Origin: an uncultured Oscillospiraceae bacterium
GTDB taxonomy: Bacteria > Bacillota > Clostridia > Oscillospirales > Oscillospiraceae
Length of the DNA stretch: 32,780 bases
Assembly: GCA_934574095.1 (NCBI GenBank)
Contig: CAKTMW010000019.1
Coordinates: 1-32,780, forward strand
Direction of reading: 5' to 3'
Below are positions 1 through 8,611 of the stretch, piece after piece; within the stretch, counting starts at the first letter, position 1, and the number at the start of each line of letters is the position of its first letter. The position numbers and the translations under genes are program-made. The notes beneath the pieces were generated by a model. The model saw only the letters and a list, made by a program, of their open reading frames with translations. It did no database searches and was not told where the DNA came from.

Positions 1-1085
1 CGGGCCATGTCGCCCGCCACGATGATGGCCACGGTGTTGTTGGCGGTGGCGCAGTCGCACAGGGACACCATGGCGGCAATGCCCACCTGAGCGGACTTGT
101 TGCCCTTCATGACGGCCCGCAGCTTCTGGATGATCCAGGCGATGCCGCCGTTTTTGGCGATCAGCTCCGACATACCGCCGCACAGCAGCGTCAGGAAGAA
201 CACCTCGTTCATGCTGGTAAAGCCGGTCCACACACTCTGGGCAAAGCCCGCGATGGTCATATCCCCGGCGCAGATGCCGATGATACCGGCGGAGAAGATG
301 CCGATGGTCAGGGCGAAGAACACGTTCAGACCGCACAGCGCCAGCACCAGAACCAGCACATAGGGCAGCACCTTAATGATATCAAAGGGCAGGGCCTCCA
401 ACGGCATGACCACCTCCGGCCGTCCGATGAACAGCAGCAGCACCAGCGTCACGATGGCGGCGGGCAGTGCCACCAGAAAGTTGACCCGGAACTTGTCCCG
501 CATCTCGCAGCGCTGGCTACGGGTGGCGGCGATGGTGGTATCGGAGATCATGGACAGATTGTCGCCGAACATGGCGCCGCCCACCACCGCGCCGATGACC
601 ACCGTCAGGGACAATCCACCCTTTTCCGCAATGCCCACGGCAATGGGGATCACGGCGGACACGGTGCCCATGGAGGAGCCGGTGGCGGTGCCCATAAAGG
701 CGGAGATCACAAACAGGCCCGCCGCCAGAAACTGCACCGGCACCAGCGAAAGGCCCAGATTCACCGTGGACTCCCGGCCGCCCATGTTGGCCGCCACCTG
801 TGCAAACGCACCCGCCAGAATGTAGATCATCAGCATGGTGAGAATGTCCACGTTGGCCGCACCCTTGGCGAACACGTCAAACTTTTCGTTGATGGTGCCC
901 TTGAACATGATAAAGGCCGCCAGCACCGCCAGAAACATGGCGGTAACGGAGGGGAACTGGTAAAAGGCCATCTCCTTGCCCTTCACCTGATAATAGACGC
1001 CTGCACCCATGTAGATGGCGATGAAGATCACAAAGGGGATCAGCGCCAGACCATTGGGCTTTTTCTCGTTGAGGGGATTCTTCAT
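1..1085 (-). CDS. NhaC-family Na+/H+ antiporter, C-terminus cut by window edge
   Basis: About 361 N-terminal residues are present; the 3' end lies left of the window. The frame begins MKNPLNEKKPNG and runs through a series of hydrophobic helices with the small-residue loops of the NhaC/COG1757 ion-antiporter family (for example a GTATGSSMGT stretch, GAMFGDNLSMISDTTIAATR, and an ATANNTVAII stretch near the cut end). Family members exchange cytoplasmic Na+ for external H+ or swap organic anions; the substrate cannot be decided here. The start at 1085 is chosen because a GGAGAG Shine-Dalgarno sits just upstream and a good promoter lies 90-120 nt upstream. A frame with a different reading across the start region encodes nothing recognisable. 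Confidence 0.88.
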   Translation of the reverse strand, partial: MKNPLNEKKPNGLALIPFVIFIAIYMGAGVYYQVKGKEMAFYQFPSVTAMFLAVLAAFIMFKGTINEKFDVFAKGAANVDILTMLMIYILAGAFAQVAANMGGRESTVNLGLSLVPVQFLAAGLFVISAFMGTATGSSMGTVSAVIPIAVGIAEKGGLSLTVVIGAVVGGAMFGDNLSMISDTTIAATRSQRCEMRDKFRVNFLVALPAAIVTLVLLLFIGRPEVVMPLEALPFDIIKVLPYVLVLVLALCGLNVFFALTIGIFSAGIIGICAGDMTIAGFAQSVWTGFTSMNEVFFLTLLCGGMSELIAKNGGIAWIIQKLRAVMKGNKSAQVGIAAMVSLCDCATANNTVAIIVAGDMA

Positions 1086-1131
1086 AAGGGGGAAACTCTC
1101 CTTTTTCTCGTACTTTTCCTTTTTCCACAGC

Positions 1132-1169
1132 AAGATGTCCGCGGGGTGTTTCCACCCCGTGGACATCTT
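1132..1169 (-). promoter_or_regulatory. Long GAAA-capped hairpin at the 5' end of the antiporter mRNA
   Basis: Two 17-nt arms (1132-1148 and 1153-1169) are complementary with one G-U pair and close a 4-nt loop that reads GAAA in the minus-strand RNA, a GNRA tetraloop. The arm nearest the promoter begins about 3 nt after the predicted transcription start. No T-run follows on either strand, so it is not an ordinary terminator. A 5'-terminal mRNA stabiliser or a protein or metal-responsive leader are the likely options. Confidence 0.75.
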
Positions 1170-1178
1170 ACAAATGGT

Positions 1179-1208
1179 ATCATACAGGAGAATAGCTCCC
1201 ATTGTCAA
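1179..1208 (-). promoter_or_regulatory. Sigma-A-type promoter of the NhaC-family gene
   Basis: On the minus strand a consensus -35 TTGACA (1203-1208) is followed after 18 nt by -10 TATGAT (1179-1184). The predicted start is near 1172, immediately before the long hairpin. Confidence 0.75.
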
Positions 1209-1260
1209 CACTGATTTCTATTTTTCCTTCAGCTGGTTATCTATATATTCGATAACGAAA

Positions 1261-2076
1261 TCATTTTCTCCGCAGCTGGTATACATCCGTCCGCTGAGCG
1301 GAGAGAATGGGCAGCTGCTGCCGGATGGCCTCTACCCGGTCCATGTCCAGGGTGGTGACGACGGTCTGGGGCGTCTCGTCGCATTGCCGCACCACCGTTC
1401 CCCAGGGGTCGCACACGATGGAGTGGCCCCATGCCACATAGCCTGCCGCCGTATCCCGCGCCGGAGACGTGCCCACGGTGTAGCACTGTCCGTCCACCGC
1501 CCGCTGGCGGAACAGCAGCTCCCAGTGGGCGGGCCCGGTGGTCATGTTGAAGGCGGCGGGGACCACCATCAGCTTCGCGCCTGCCTGGGTCATCAGTCCC
1601 GCCAGCGGCGCAAACCGGAAGTCAAAGCAGACGCACACTCCCACCACGCCCCAGGGCGTCTCAAAGGTGGTGACGCTGCTGCCCGCCGTCAGGGTCTCGG
1701 ACTCCATGAACCGCTGGCCGCCCTTTACGTCGATATCGAAGAGGTGCATCTTCCGGTGTTTGGCCGCCAGTTGTCCGTCCGGCGTAAACACGTAGCAGGT
1801 GTTGTACACCCTGTCCTCCGCCAACTCCGGCATAGTGCCGCCCACCAGCCAGATATGCCGCTCGCGGGCCAGAGCGCTGAGCGCCTGATACGCCGGGCCG
1901 CCTTCTTCTTCGCCATAGGGCCGGAAGCAGGCGTTGTCATAGGGGCAGCAGAACATCTCCGGCAGCACCGCCATGTCAATATCTCCCGCCTGCCGCACCA
2001 TGTCGCAGGCGCGGCGGATGTTCTCCTCCCTGTCCGCCGTAACAGGCATCTGAATCTGCGCAATTCTCAGCTTCAT
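1261..2076 (-). CDS. Nitrilase-superfamily amidase (omega-amidase-like)
   Basis: A 271-residue protein of the carbon-nitrogen hydrolase superfamily. The catalytic triad is visible: Glu40 in LPEMF, Lys109 in KHRKMHLFD and Cys150 in CVCFDFRF. The RKxHLFD and CxxDxRF contexts are those of the omega-amidase/Nit2-like branch, which hydrolyses alpha-ketoglutaramate and alpha-ketosuccinamate; the exact substrate is inferred. Length matches the family (about 260-280). The start is set at MKLRIAQIQM, preceded by AGGAGG at optimal spacing; an upstream in-frame extension adds only non-homologous residues. It lies 11 nt after the Smr gene and is probably cotranscribed with it. Confidence 0.9.
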   Translation of the reverse strand: MKLRIAQIQMPVTADREENIRRACDMVRQAGDIDMAVLPEMFCCPYDNACFRPYGEEEGGPAYQALSALARERHIWLVGGTMPELAEDRVYNTCYVFTPDGQLAAKHRKMHLFDIDVKGGQRFMESETLTAGSSVTTFETPWGVVGVCVCFDFRFAPLAGLMTQAGAKLMVVPAAFNMTTGPAHWELLFRQRAVDGQCYTVGTSPARDTAAGYVAWGHSIVCDPWGTVVRQCDETPQTVVTTLDMDRVEAIRQQLPILSAQRTDVYQLRRK

Positions 2077-2087
2077 TGCTCTTCCTC

Positions 2088-2327
2088 CTAAAATTCCCGC
2101 AGCACCAGGTCGGTGCGGCCCTGGTCCAGCGCCACCACCCGCAGCACCTGCCCGGCGTACTCCTGCCGCACCATATCCCGCAGCGCCGTGCCGCTGTTGT
2201 AGCCGTGGACGATCCGCAGGCGATAGGTGCCCGCCCTGGCCCGCCGCAGCGCCGCGTCGATGGTCACCTTTGCCTGATAGCTGTTTTTCCCGTGGAGGTC
2301 GATCTCCACAATGCCGCCTGCCGCCAT
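2088..2327 (-). CDS. Stand-alone small Smr-domain protein
   Basis: A 79-residue protein consisting almost only of an Smr domain. The N-terminal VEIDLHG motif and the IVHGYNSGTALRD motif (a variant of the family's HGxGxGxLR) are both present. Smr domains occur at the C-terminus of MutS2 and as small free proteins; several are nucleases acting on branched DNA or on RNA. The role here is unknown. The start is set at MAAGG, with GGAGGG 7 nt upstream; the longer open frame reaching back into the repeat region has no family resemblance. It heads the Smr-amidase pair. Confidence 0.82.
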   Translation of the reverse strand: MAAGGIVEIDLHGKNSYQAKVTIDAALRRARAGTYRLRIVHGYNSGTALRDMVRQEYAGQVLRVVALDQGRTDLVLREF

Positions 2328-2355
2328 ACGCCGCCCTCCTGTCGTCTTTTCTTTT

Positions 2356-2384
2356 ATGATAGCGTAAAAGGTTTGAGTTTGCAA
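2356..2384 (-). promoter_or_regulatory. Promoter of the Smr-amidase pair
   Basis: Minus-strand -35 TTGCAA (2379-2384), 17-nt spacer, -10 TATCAT (2356-2361), about 29 nt before the Smr start codon. It overlaps a divergent plus-strand promoter. Confidence 0.55.
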
Positions 2385-2401
2385 GGCGAAGGTGGTATAA
2401 T
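2373..2401 (+). promoter_or_regulatory. Divergent promoter reading into repeat A and yfcE
   Basis: Plus-strand -35 TTGAGT (2373-2378), 17-nt spacer, -10 TATAAT (2396-2401). The next gene in this direction starts at 3005, so the transcript would have a leader of about 600 nt made almost entirely of MITE-like repeat A. Confidence 0.6.
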
Positions 2402-2414
2402 AGATGTAATAGAA

Positions 2415-2988
2415 GTGTTTCGCGCCCCGGCACGAGGATGGGATATTTCGCCCTCCGGGGCGACCTACTTTTGTCAACAGTGACAAAAGTAGGCAAAAAC
2501 ACCGGAAGGGACCTCCGGTTCCTTCACCTCCCGGCGCGCTATACGTTGTACAACCATGCTGGCTTCTGCCGCACGATCACGCAAAATTTCCTTTTTCGTT
2601 TCGTAAAAAGATCGTCTCTTCACCAGCGCCGCTGCCGCTGATCAGTACGCCGAAAAACACCGTTGGTTCTACCGTGCGGCGGGGTGAGGTCACCCCGCCC
2701 TACAGCCAACCACCGATAGACTTCCGTAGGGCGCGATGCTCTCATCGCGTCGCCGTACAACGCGCTGTTTTCTACCGTTGATATCGTCAGCGGTAGCGGC
2801 GCAAGAAGAAAGTCAATACGTCATACGAAACGAAACCGACCGTGTTCCGCGAACGCGTGGCAAAAGATTACAAGTTTGCAAAATGAACAGCGTGCGCGGA
2901 TTCTTAAACCGCAGGTTTAAGCTGTCCTTTTGGGCACTTTTGGGACAGCGGCCAAAAGTGCCTCGTCCCCGCAGGGACGAAATCCCCC
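2415..2988 (+). mobile_element. MITE-like repeat, copy A
   Basis: This 574-bp non-coding stretch has inverted termini: a left end around ATTTCGCCCTCCGGGGCGACCT and a right end whose complement begins ATTTCGTCCCTGCGGGGACG. From the left it holds a hairpin of arms CCTACTTTTGTCA/TGACAAAAGTAGG (2464-2493), a second hairpin GAAGGGACC/GGTTCCTTC (2505-2525), a central GC-rich inverted repeat (CGCCGCTGCCGCTGA near 2626 against TCAGCGGTAGCGGCG near 2787), and a palindrome CTTAAACC/GGTTTAAG (2903-2921). The same order recurs in copies B and C. Relative to C it has a nested insertion and about 30 extra bases at the left tip. No credible protein is encoded. Confidence 0.8.
2667..2778. repeat. Nested insertion in repeat A with 9-bp direct repeat
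   Basis: TTCTACCGT occurs at 2667-2675 and again at 2770-2778. Copy C has this sequence once at the equivalent place and then continues directly into the right half. The inserted ~94 bp hold two short palindromic cassettes of the GTAGGG/CCCTAC type in opposite orientation. The arrangement looks like an insertion with target duplication. Confidence 0.65.
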
Positions 2989-3004
2989 AGAAAGGAACCC
3001 ACCT

Positions 3005-3472
3005 ATGAAACTCCTCGTCCTCTCCGATTCCCACGGCAATGTGGACAATATGGCCCGCGCCGTGGATCTGACCCAGCCCCGGCATATCCTCCATCTGGGC
3101 GACTGCCTGCGGGACGCTCAGGCGCTTCACCAGCGCTTCTCCGCTATCCCCATGGACGCCGTTCCCGGCAACTGCGACTGGGGCAGCTTTGATCAACCGG
3201 AGCGGCTGCTGGAATTCGAGGGCGTCCGCGTTCTGATGATGCACGGCCACACCCGCAATGTGAAGTCCTCTCCCCTGGCCGCCCAGTACGCCGCGCGGGA
3301 ATGGAGTGCGGATGTGCTACTGTTCGGCCACACCCATCGTCCGCTGGTGGACTACGACGGCACGCTGTACACCATGAACCCCGGTGCTATCGGCGATCAC
3401 CGGCGTCCTACCTACGGCGTCGTCACCATCGAAAACGGCAAAGCGGCCTGCGCCACTTTCATATTGGAATAA
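3005..3472 (+). CDS. YfcE/MJ0936-family metallophosphoesterase
   Basis: A 155-residue single-domain calcineurin-like phosphodiesterase. Metal ligands are all visible: Asp8 and His10 in SDSHG, Asp33 in LGDC, Asn56 in PGNCD, His80 in MHGH, and the GHTH motif at 108-111. Members hydrolyse phosphodiesters in vitro with Mn2+ or other divalent metals; physiological substrates are mostly unknown. The start at 3005 follows AAAGGA with suitable spacing, and an in-frame upstream extension reads into the repeat end. It is 9 nt from the nfo gene, so the two are probably cotranscribed, with a possible link to nucleic-acid repair. Confidence 0.9.
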   Translation: MKLLVLSDSHGNVDNMARAVDLTQPRHILHLGDCLRDAQALHQRFSAIPMDAVPGNCDWGSFDQPERLLEFEGVRVLMMHGHTRNVKSSPLAAQYAAREWSADVLLFGHTHRPLVDYDGTLYTMNPGAIGDHRRPTYGVVTIENGKAACATFILE

Positions 3473-3481
3473 GGAGACACT

Positions 3482-4315
3482 ATGTTTTATATCGGCTGTC
3501 ATCTGTCCCCCTCCGCCGGACTGCGGGCTATGGGGGAAACGGCGCTGTCCATCGGCGCTACCACGCTGCAATTCTTCACCCGCAACCCTCGCGGCAGCAA
3601 GGCCAAGCCCATTGACCCCGTCGACGCGGCGGCGCTGCTGGCCCTGTGCCGGGAAAACGGCTTCGGCCCACTGGTGGCTCACGCCCCCTACACCATCAAC
3701 GCCTGCTCCAAGGACGAGCGTACCCGCGAGTTCGCCCGCATGACGCTGGCGGACGACCTGCTGCGGATGGAGCACCTGCCCGGCAATCTCTATAACTTCC
3801 ACCCCGGCAGCCACACGGGACAGGGCACGGAGACCGGCATCGCCCTCATCGCCGAAACGCTGAACGCCATCCTGACGCCGGAACTCCGCACCACCGTACT
3901 GCTGGAGACCATGGCCGGAAAGGGCACGGAGGTGGGCGGCACGTTTGAGGAACTGCGGGAGATTCTTGACCGGGTGGAGCTCTCCGATAAAATGGGCGTG
4001 TGTCTGGATACCTGCCATGTGTCCGACGCCGGGTACGATATCATTCACGACCTGGACGGCGTCCTGACGGAATTCGACCGGGTGATCGGCCTCGACCGCC
4101 TGAAGGCCGTCCACGTCAACGACAGCCTCAACCCCTGCGGCGCGAAAAAGGACCGCCACGCCCGCATTGGCGAGGGCTTTCTGGGACTGGACACCTTCCG
4201 CGCCGTGGTGAACCATCCCGCCCTGCGGGGACTTCCCATGGTGCTGGAGACCCCCAATGAGCTGCCCGGCTACGCCAAAGAGATCGCCCTGCTGAAAGAG
4301 CTGACCACATTCTGA
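3482..4315 (+). CDS. nfo: Endonuclease IV (AP endonuclease)
   Basis: A 277-residue deoxyribonuclease IV, which incises DNA 5' of abasic sites in base-excision repair using three zinc ions. All nine metal ligands of the family can be placed: His67 in VAHAPY, His107 in NFHPGSH, Glu142, Asp176 and His179 in CLDTCH, His211 in VHVNDS, Asp224 and His226 in KDRHARIG, and Glu256 in LETPN. Length is that of the bacterial family. AAGGAG precedes the start. It sits between the YfcE-type gene and a small membrane protein gene. Confidence 0.95.
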   Translation: MFYIGCHLSPSAGLRAMGETALSIGATTLQFFTRNPRGSKAKPIDPVDAAALLALCRENGFGPLVAHAPYTINACSKDERTREFARMTLADDLLRMEHLPGNLYNFHPGSHTGQGTETGIALIAETLNAILTPELRTTVLLETMAGKGTEVGGTFEELREILDRVELSDKMGVCLDTCHVSDAGYDIIHDLDGVLTEFDRVIGLDRLKAVHVNDSLNPCGAKKDRHARIGEGFLGLDTFRAVVNHPALRGLPMVLETPNELPGYAKEIALLKELTTF

Positions 4316-4332
4316 CAAAGGAAGCTGCCAAT

Positions 4333-4809
4333 ATGTTTAAACACATTCTCATCGTCTTTTTCGTCTCCATGGTGCCTCTTCTTGAGCTGCGGGGCGCGAT
4401 TCCCTACGGCGTACTGTACGGCCTGCCTCTGTGGCTGACCTTCGTGGTGGCCATCGTAGGCAATATGCTGCCGGTGCCCATCATCTACTTCCTGGCCCGA
4501 AGGGTGCTGGTGTGGGGACAGGACAAGCCCGTTATCGGGCGGTTCTTCTCCTTCTGTCTGCGCAAGGGCGAGGCCGCCGGTGAAAAGCTGAAGGCCAAGG
4601 CGGGCCGCGGCCTTTTCTGGGCGCTGCTGCTGTTCGTGGGCATCCCTCTGCCGGGCACCGGCGCATGGACGGGTACGCTGGCGGCCAGTCTTCTGAACAT
4701 GGGCTTCAAAAAGAGCGTGGCCGCCTGCATGGGCGGCGTGGTGCTGGCGGGCGTCATCATGGGTGTCCTCAGCCAGCTGGGCCTGATGGCCTTCGGCACC
4801 CTCGCTTGA
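4333..4809 (+). CDS. Small multidrug-export-type membrane protein (COG2426)
   Basis: A 158-residue integral membrane protein. It opens MFKHILIVFFVSMVPLLELRGAIP; the PLLELRGAIP motif and the later GIPLPGTGAWTG motif are typical of the family annotated as putative small multi-drug export protein (Pfam Sm_multidrug_ex), which is related in style to DedA/SNARE-associated proteins. Four to five hydrophobic segments are visible with a basic cytoplasmic loop (KAKAGRG) in the middle. A transport role has little direct experimental support. It starts 17 nt after nfo, with AAGGAAG as Shine-Dalgarno, and ends before a bidirectional terminator. Confidence 0.82.
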   Translation: MFKHILIVFFVSMVPLLELRGAIPYGVLYGLPLWLTFVVAIVGNMLPVPIIYFLARRVLVWGQDKPVIGRFFSFCLRKGEAAGEKLKAKAGRGLFWALLLFVGIPLPGTGAWTGTLAASLLNMGFKKSVAACMGGVVLAGVIMGVLSQLGLMAFGTLA

Positions 4810-4815
4810 AAAAAG

Positions 4816-4843
4816 ATGACCGATGCCGCAAGGCACCGGTCAT
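4816..4843. terminator. Bidirectional terminator between convergent genes
   Basis: Stem ATGACCGATGCC/GGCACCGGTCAT with GCAA loop. The one imperfect position is a mismatch in the plus RNA and a G-U pair in the minus RNA. T-rich tracts follow on both strands (TTTCTTGTTTT on plus, CTTTTTT on minus). It ends both the yfcE-nfo run and the DUF4349 gene. Confidence 0.8.
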
Positions 4844-4851
4844 TTCTTGTT

Positions 4852-5805
4852 TTATTCCTTTGGATCCGCGCCGTCCTGACCAGCTTTTTTCTTCCGCCGC
4901 AGGGATATCTTTCCGCCGCCTTTCCGCCGCGCGACGCGCACGATCACCACGACTGCCGCCGCGACGGCCACCAGCCATACCCAGCTGTACGCCAGCCACA
5001 CGGCGAAGTCCTCCAGTGCGCTGCCCACAGACCGCAGGCCGTTGGTGAACGACTGGCCCAGCCGTCCGCCGAAGGTGGTCACCGCCCCGTCCTGGCTGGA
5101 CAGCTGATACACCTCGCTGAGCTCCACGTCGATAGTGGCGTAATCCACCAGCGCGTCATAGTGCCGCAGCGTACCGCTGAGATTCTCAATGTCCCACTCC
5201 GTCTCGGAGATGGCGCTCTCGATGGTGATGATGTCCTCCATGCTGCTGGCCTTGGCCAGCAGCGCCTGCAAGCGCTCCAGCTTGATCCGCGCCGTCGCCA
5301 GCCGCGCCTCGGTGTCGTAATAGCTCTCGGACACGTCGTCGGTGTTGGTGTTGGCGTACACCACATGACACAGCTCGCCCGCCTTCTGGAGGAAGGTCTC
5401 AAACTGCTCCGCCGGGATGCGGACGGTGTAGCTGCCCCGGCGATAGCCGCTGCCGCTGCGGTTGGACACGCTGCTCTGCTGGAAATAGCCCCCCAGCTCT
5501 TCCACCAGCGCGTCTATCGCGCCGCTGGCGGCGTCAAAATCCTGGGTCTCCATCTCCATGTAGCCGGTGTAGATCTTCTTGGCGGGCTTGTCGCTCACAG
5601 CGCCGCCGGAGTCATTCGCGGCTCCCGGCTCCTCGGCGTCATAGGCCATGTTGTAGTCCTCGTCGGCGCTGTCCGCCGTGGTGTTCCAATAGCCGCCGCT
5701 GTCACGGGGCGCGACGGCGGTGTCACTGGCGGCGCTGTTTCCGCCGCAGCCCGCCAGCAGCAGGGCCAGCACCAGCGTCAGCAAGAGAGAAACGGTACGT
5801 TTCAT
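4852..5805 (-). CDS. DUF4349-family lipoprotein with C-terminal membrane anchor
   Basis: A 317-residue predicted surface protein. It starts with a lipoprotein signal (MKRTVSLLLTLVLALLLAGC, lipobox LAGC), followed by an acidic low-complexity stretch to about residue 80. A DUF4349 domain follows, with alternating strands and a coiled-coil-like stretch rich in Leu, Glu and Arg (near residues 160-220). It ends with one transmembrane helix and a strongly basic tail (ARRKGGGK...RRKKK). DUF4349 proteins have no assigned biochemical function. The start follows GGAGG at good spacing. It is the last gene before the convergent terminator and is separated from clpC by two hairpins, so it is likely its own transcript. 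Confidence 0.85.
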   Translation of the reverse strand: MKRTVSLLLTLVLALLLAGCGGNSAASDTAVAPRDSGGYWNTTADSADEDYNMAYDAEEPGAANDSGGAVSDKPAKKIYTGYMEMETQDFDAASGAIDALVEELGGYFQQSSVSNRSGSGYRRGSYTVRIPAEQFETFLQKAGELCHVVYANTNTDDVSESYYDTEARLATARIKLERLQALLAKASSMEDIITIESAISETEWDIENLSGTLRHYDALVDYATIDVELSEVYQLSSQDGAVTTFGGRLGQSFTNGLRSVGSALEDFAVWLAYSWVWLVAVAAAVVVIVRVARRKGGGKISLRRKKKAGQDGADPKE

Positions 5806-5882
5806 GGGGCAAAAACCTCCTTCGTTTTGGAATCTTCCTGCTTGTATGACGCTCCCGGCATGGAAAAAGTTCCCGTTTTTTG

Positions 5883-5920
5883 AAAAAAGCCGCCAACTTT
5901 TTGAAAGCGGGCGGCTTTTT
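5883..5920. terminator. Hairpin with T-tracts on both sides
   Basis: AAAAAGCCGCC (about 5884-5894) pairs with GGCGGCTTTTT (5910-5920) around a 15-nt loop. It lies between clpC and the DUF4349 gene and could act as a second terminator for the clpC operon or as a leader element for DUF4349. Confidence 0.5.
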
Positions 5921-5975
5921 GCCCCGCCGCCCACAGCGCGGACGGCAGTTTTCCCATGATAAGCTGTATGATAAG

Positions 5976-6011
5976 TGATAAAAAGAGGAGGGGCGATTGC
6001 CCCTCCTCTTT
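5976..6011 (-). terminator. Terminator of the ctsR-mcsA-clpC operon
   Basis: GAGGAGGGGC (5985-5994) and GCCCCTCCTC (5999-6008) form a perfect stem, extended by A-T pairs, with T-run on the minus strand, 7 nt after the clpC stop codon. Confidence 0.85.
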
Positions 6012-6017
6012 GGGAGA

Positions 6018-8579
6018 TCACTCCTTTTTGTCCGCTTCGGCCTCCTGAGAAGCTTCGACGGTCTCTTCGGCCTCCTGGGCGGTCTCGGCGATGGTCTCGG
6101 CCTGCGCCTCGGCGGCGGGGACTTTCTCCACGACGACCTTGCCGTCATGCAGCGTCACCTTGGCGGTATCGCCGGACTTCAGCTTGCCCTCCAGCATCTG
6201 CTCGGCCACGGCGTCTTCCACGGTGTTCTGGATGGAACGGCGCAGGGGACGTGCGCCGTACTCGGCGTCGAAGCCGTCCTTGGCAAGAGCCGCAACCGCG
6301 TCCTCGTCGGACTCCAGGGTGATGCCCTGCTGGGCCATGCGCTTGCCGGTGACAGCCAGCATACGGTGGGCGATCTTCACGATGTCCGCCTCCGTCAGCT
6401 GGCGGAAGACGATGGTCTCGTCGATACGGTTCAGGAATTCCGGCTTGAAGGTACGCTTCAGCTCCGCCATCACGGCCTCCCTGATGCGGGCGAACCGGGC
6501 GGCCTCGTCGGCTTCCTTTGCCTTCTCGCTGCCGTCAAAGCCCAGGGGGGCGTTCTCGGCGGCGGTGATGTTCTTGGCGCCTACGTTGGAGGTCATGACG
6601 ATGACGGTGTTCTTAAAATCCACCCGGCGGCCCTGGGAGTCGGTGACGATGCCGTCCTCCAGAATCTGCAGCAGGATGTTCCACACGTCCTCGTGGGCCT
6701 TTTCGATCTCATCGAACAGCACCACGGAATAGGGCTTGCGGCGTACCTTCTCGGTCAGCTGGCCGCCCTCCTCGTGGCCCACGTAGCCGGGAGGAGAGCC
6801 CACCAGACGGGACACGGTGTGACGCTCCATATACTCGGACATATCGATGCGGATCATGGCGTTCTCGTCGCCGAACATGGCTTCGGCCAGGGTCTTGCAC
6901 AGCTCGGTCTTGCCCACGCCGGTGGGGCCCAGGAACAGGAAGGAGCCGATGGGCCGCTTGGGGTCCTTCAGACCCACACGGCCCCGGCGGATGGCCTTGG
7001 CCACGGCGGCCACAGCCTCATCCTGGCCTACCACACGCTGGTGCAGGGTCTCCTCCAGCTTCAGCAGGCGCATACTCTCGTCCTCGGTCAGACGGGTGAC
7101 GGGGATGCCGGTCCAGCCGGCCACCACGTTGGCGATATCCTCGGCGGTGACGGTGCCCCGGTTCTGGCTCATCTTCTTGCGCCAGTTGTCCCGCTCGATC
7201 TCCACCTGGTCGGTGTAGTTTTTCTCAATGTCCCGGAGCTGGGCGGCCTTTTCGTAGTCCTGGGCGGCGATGGCCTCGGACTTCTCACGGCGCAATGCGG
7301 CGATCTTCTCCTCCAGGGACTTCAGGTCGGGGGAGGCGCTCTCCGCCTTCATGCGGACCTGAGAGGCGGCCTCGTCCATCAGGTCGATGGCCTTGTCCGG
7401 CAGGAAACGGTCGTTGATGTACCGGCGGGAGAGGGACACGGCGGCGTCCAGCGCTTCGTCGGTGATGGTCAGCTTGTGGTGGGCCTCGTACTTATCCCGC
7501 AGGCCCCTCAGAATGGCCACGGTGTCCTCGGCAGAGGGCTCACCCACGGTGACGGGCTGGAACCGGCGCTCCAGCGCGGCGTCCTTTTCAATGTACTTGC
7601 GGTACTCGTTGAGGGTGGTGGCGCCGATGACGCGAATCTCGCCGCGGCCCAAGGCGGGCTTGATGATGTTGGCGGCGTCCACGGCGCCCTCGGCGCTGCC
7701 GGCGCCCACGATGGTGTGGAGCTCATCGATGAAGAGGATGATGTTGCCGTCCTTCTTCACCTCGTCCAGGGCGTTCTTGATACGCTCCTCGAACTCGCCC
7801 CGGTACTTGGTGCCGGCCACCATGCCGCTGAGGTCCAGGCTCAGGAGCTTCTTATTCAGCAGCTCCTCCGGCACGTCGGCGCTGGCGATGCGCTGGGCCA
7901 GCCCCTCGACGATGGCGGTCTTGCCCACGCCGGGCTCGCCGATCAGCACGGGGTTGTTCTTGGTGCGGCGGGACAAAATCTGCACGGTGCGCTGAATCTC
8001 CTTATCACGGCCGATGACGGGGTCCAGCTTGCCCTGACGGGCGGCCTCGGTCAGGTCGCGGGTGAACTCGGCCAGGGTCTTGCCGGTGTTCTTGTTCTCC
8101 TTGTTGGGCGTACTGCTGCCGCTGGTGACGGTGTGGGGCGCGCTCTCGCTGAGCTTCTGCTGTACGCTGGCGTACATCTTCCGGGGATCCACGCCTACGG
8201 TGCGCAGGATGCGCACGGCCATATTGCTGCCCTCACGCAGCAGACCCATCAGCAGATGCTCGGTGCCGATATACCCGGCGCCCATGCGGTGGGATTCGCC
8301 CACGGCCAGCTCGATGACGCTCTTGGCGCGGGGCGTCAGGCCCTGACTGGGGGCGTCGCCGGAGGTGCCCTGTCCCACGTTATGCCGCAGGATACCGGAG
8401 ATCATCTCGTCGGTGAGGCCGTATTCGGTCAGCACACGGTGGGCGATGCCCTCCTCCTCACGCAGCAGGCCCAGCAGCAGATGCTCGCAGCCTACGTAGT
8501 CGTGGCCCATATCCTGGGCGGCTTCCTGCGCCAGACGCAGGGATTCCTCGGCACGGGGGGTGAATTTATTCTCATTCAT
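6018..8579 (-). CDS. clpC: ATP-dependent Clp unfoldase ClpC
   Basis: An 853-residue class I Clp/Hsp100 ATPase that unfolds substrates and feeds them to ClpP. Two Clp N-domain repeats (about 1-145) are followed by AAA domain 1 (Walker A GEPGVGKT near 210, FIDELH near 285), a UVR motif in the middle region (YEKAAQLRD near 445), and AAA domain 2 (Walker A GPTGVGKT near 550, LFDEIEKAH). The M-domain with UVR marks it as ClpC rather than ClpB or ClpE. It is longer than B. subtilis ClpC (about 810) because of an acidic, Ala/Glu-rich tail of some 35 residues. It is the last gene of the ctsR operon, 32 nt after mcsA. Confidence 0.96.
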   Translation of the reverse strand: MNENKFTPRAEESLRLAQEAAQDMGHDYVGCEHLLLGLLREEEGIAHRVLTEYGLTDEMISGILRHNVGQGTSGDAPSQGLTPRAKSVIELAVGESHRMGAGYIGTEHLLMGLLREGSNMAVRILRTVGVDPRKMYASVQQKLSESAPHTVTSGSSTPNKENKNTGKTLAEFTRDLTEAARQGKLDPVIGRDKEIQRTVQILSRRTKNNPVLIGEPGVGKTAIVEGLAQRIASADVPEELLNKKLLSLDLSGMVAGTKYRGEFEERIKNALDEVKKDGNIILFIDELHTIVGAGSAEGAVDAANIIKPALGRGEIRVIGATTLNEYRKYIEKDAALERRFQPVTVGEPSAEDTVAILRGLRDKYEAHHKLTITDEALDAAVSLSRRYINDRFLPDKAIDLMDEAASQVRMKAESASPDLKSLEEKIAALRREKSEAIAAQDYEKAAQLRDIEKNYTDQVEIERDNWRKKMSQNRGTVTAEDIANVVAGWTGIPVTRLTEDESMRLLKLEETLHQRVVGQDEAVAAVAKAIRRGRVGLKDPKRPIGSFLFLGPTGVGKTELCKTLAEAMFGDENAMIRIDMSEYMERHTVSRLVGSPPGYVGHEEGGQLTEKVRRKPYSVVLFDEIEKAHEDVWNILLQILEDGIVTDSQGRRVDFKNTVIVMTSNVGAKNITAAENAPLGFDGSEKAKEADEAARFARIREAVMAELKRTFKPEFLNRIDETIVFRQLTEADIVKIAHRMLAVTGKRMAQQGITLESDEDAVAALAKDGFDAEYGARPLRRSIQNTVEDAVAEQMLEGKLKSGDTAKVTLHDGKVVVEKVPAAEAQAETIAETAQEAEETVEASQEAEADKKE

Positions 8580-8611
8580 AAATGGTCACATCCTTTTTCA
8601 TGTTTTGGGTC

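Noticed and set aside
2464..2493. CCTACTTTTGTCA hairpin as a simple terminator
   Set aside because: It is part of a larger repeat with the same order of hairpins in three places and lacks a T-run after the stem.
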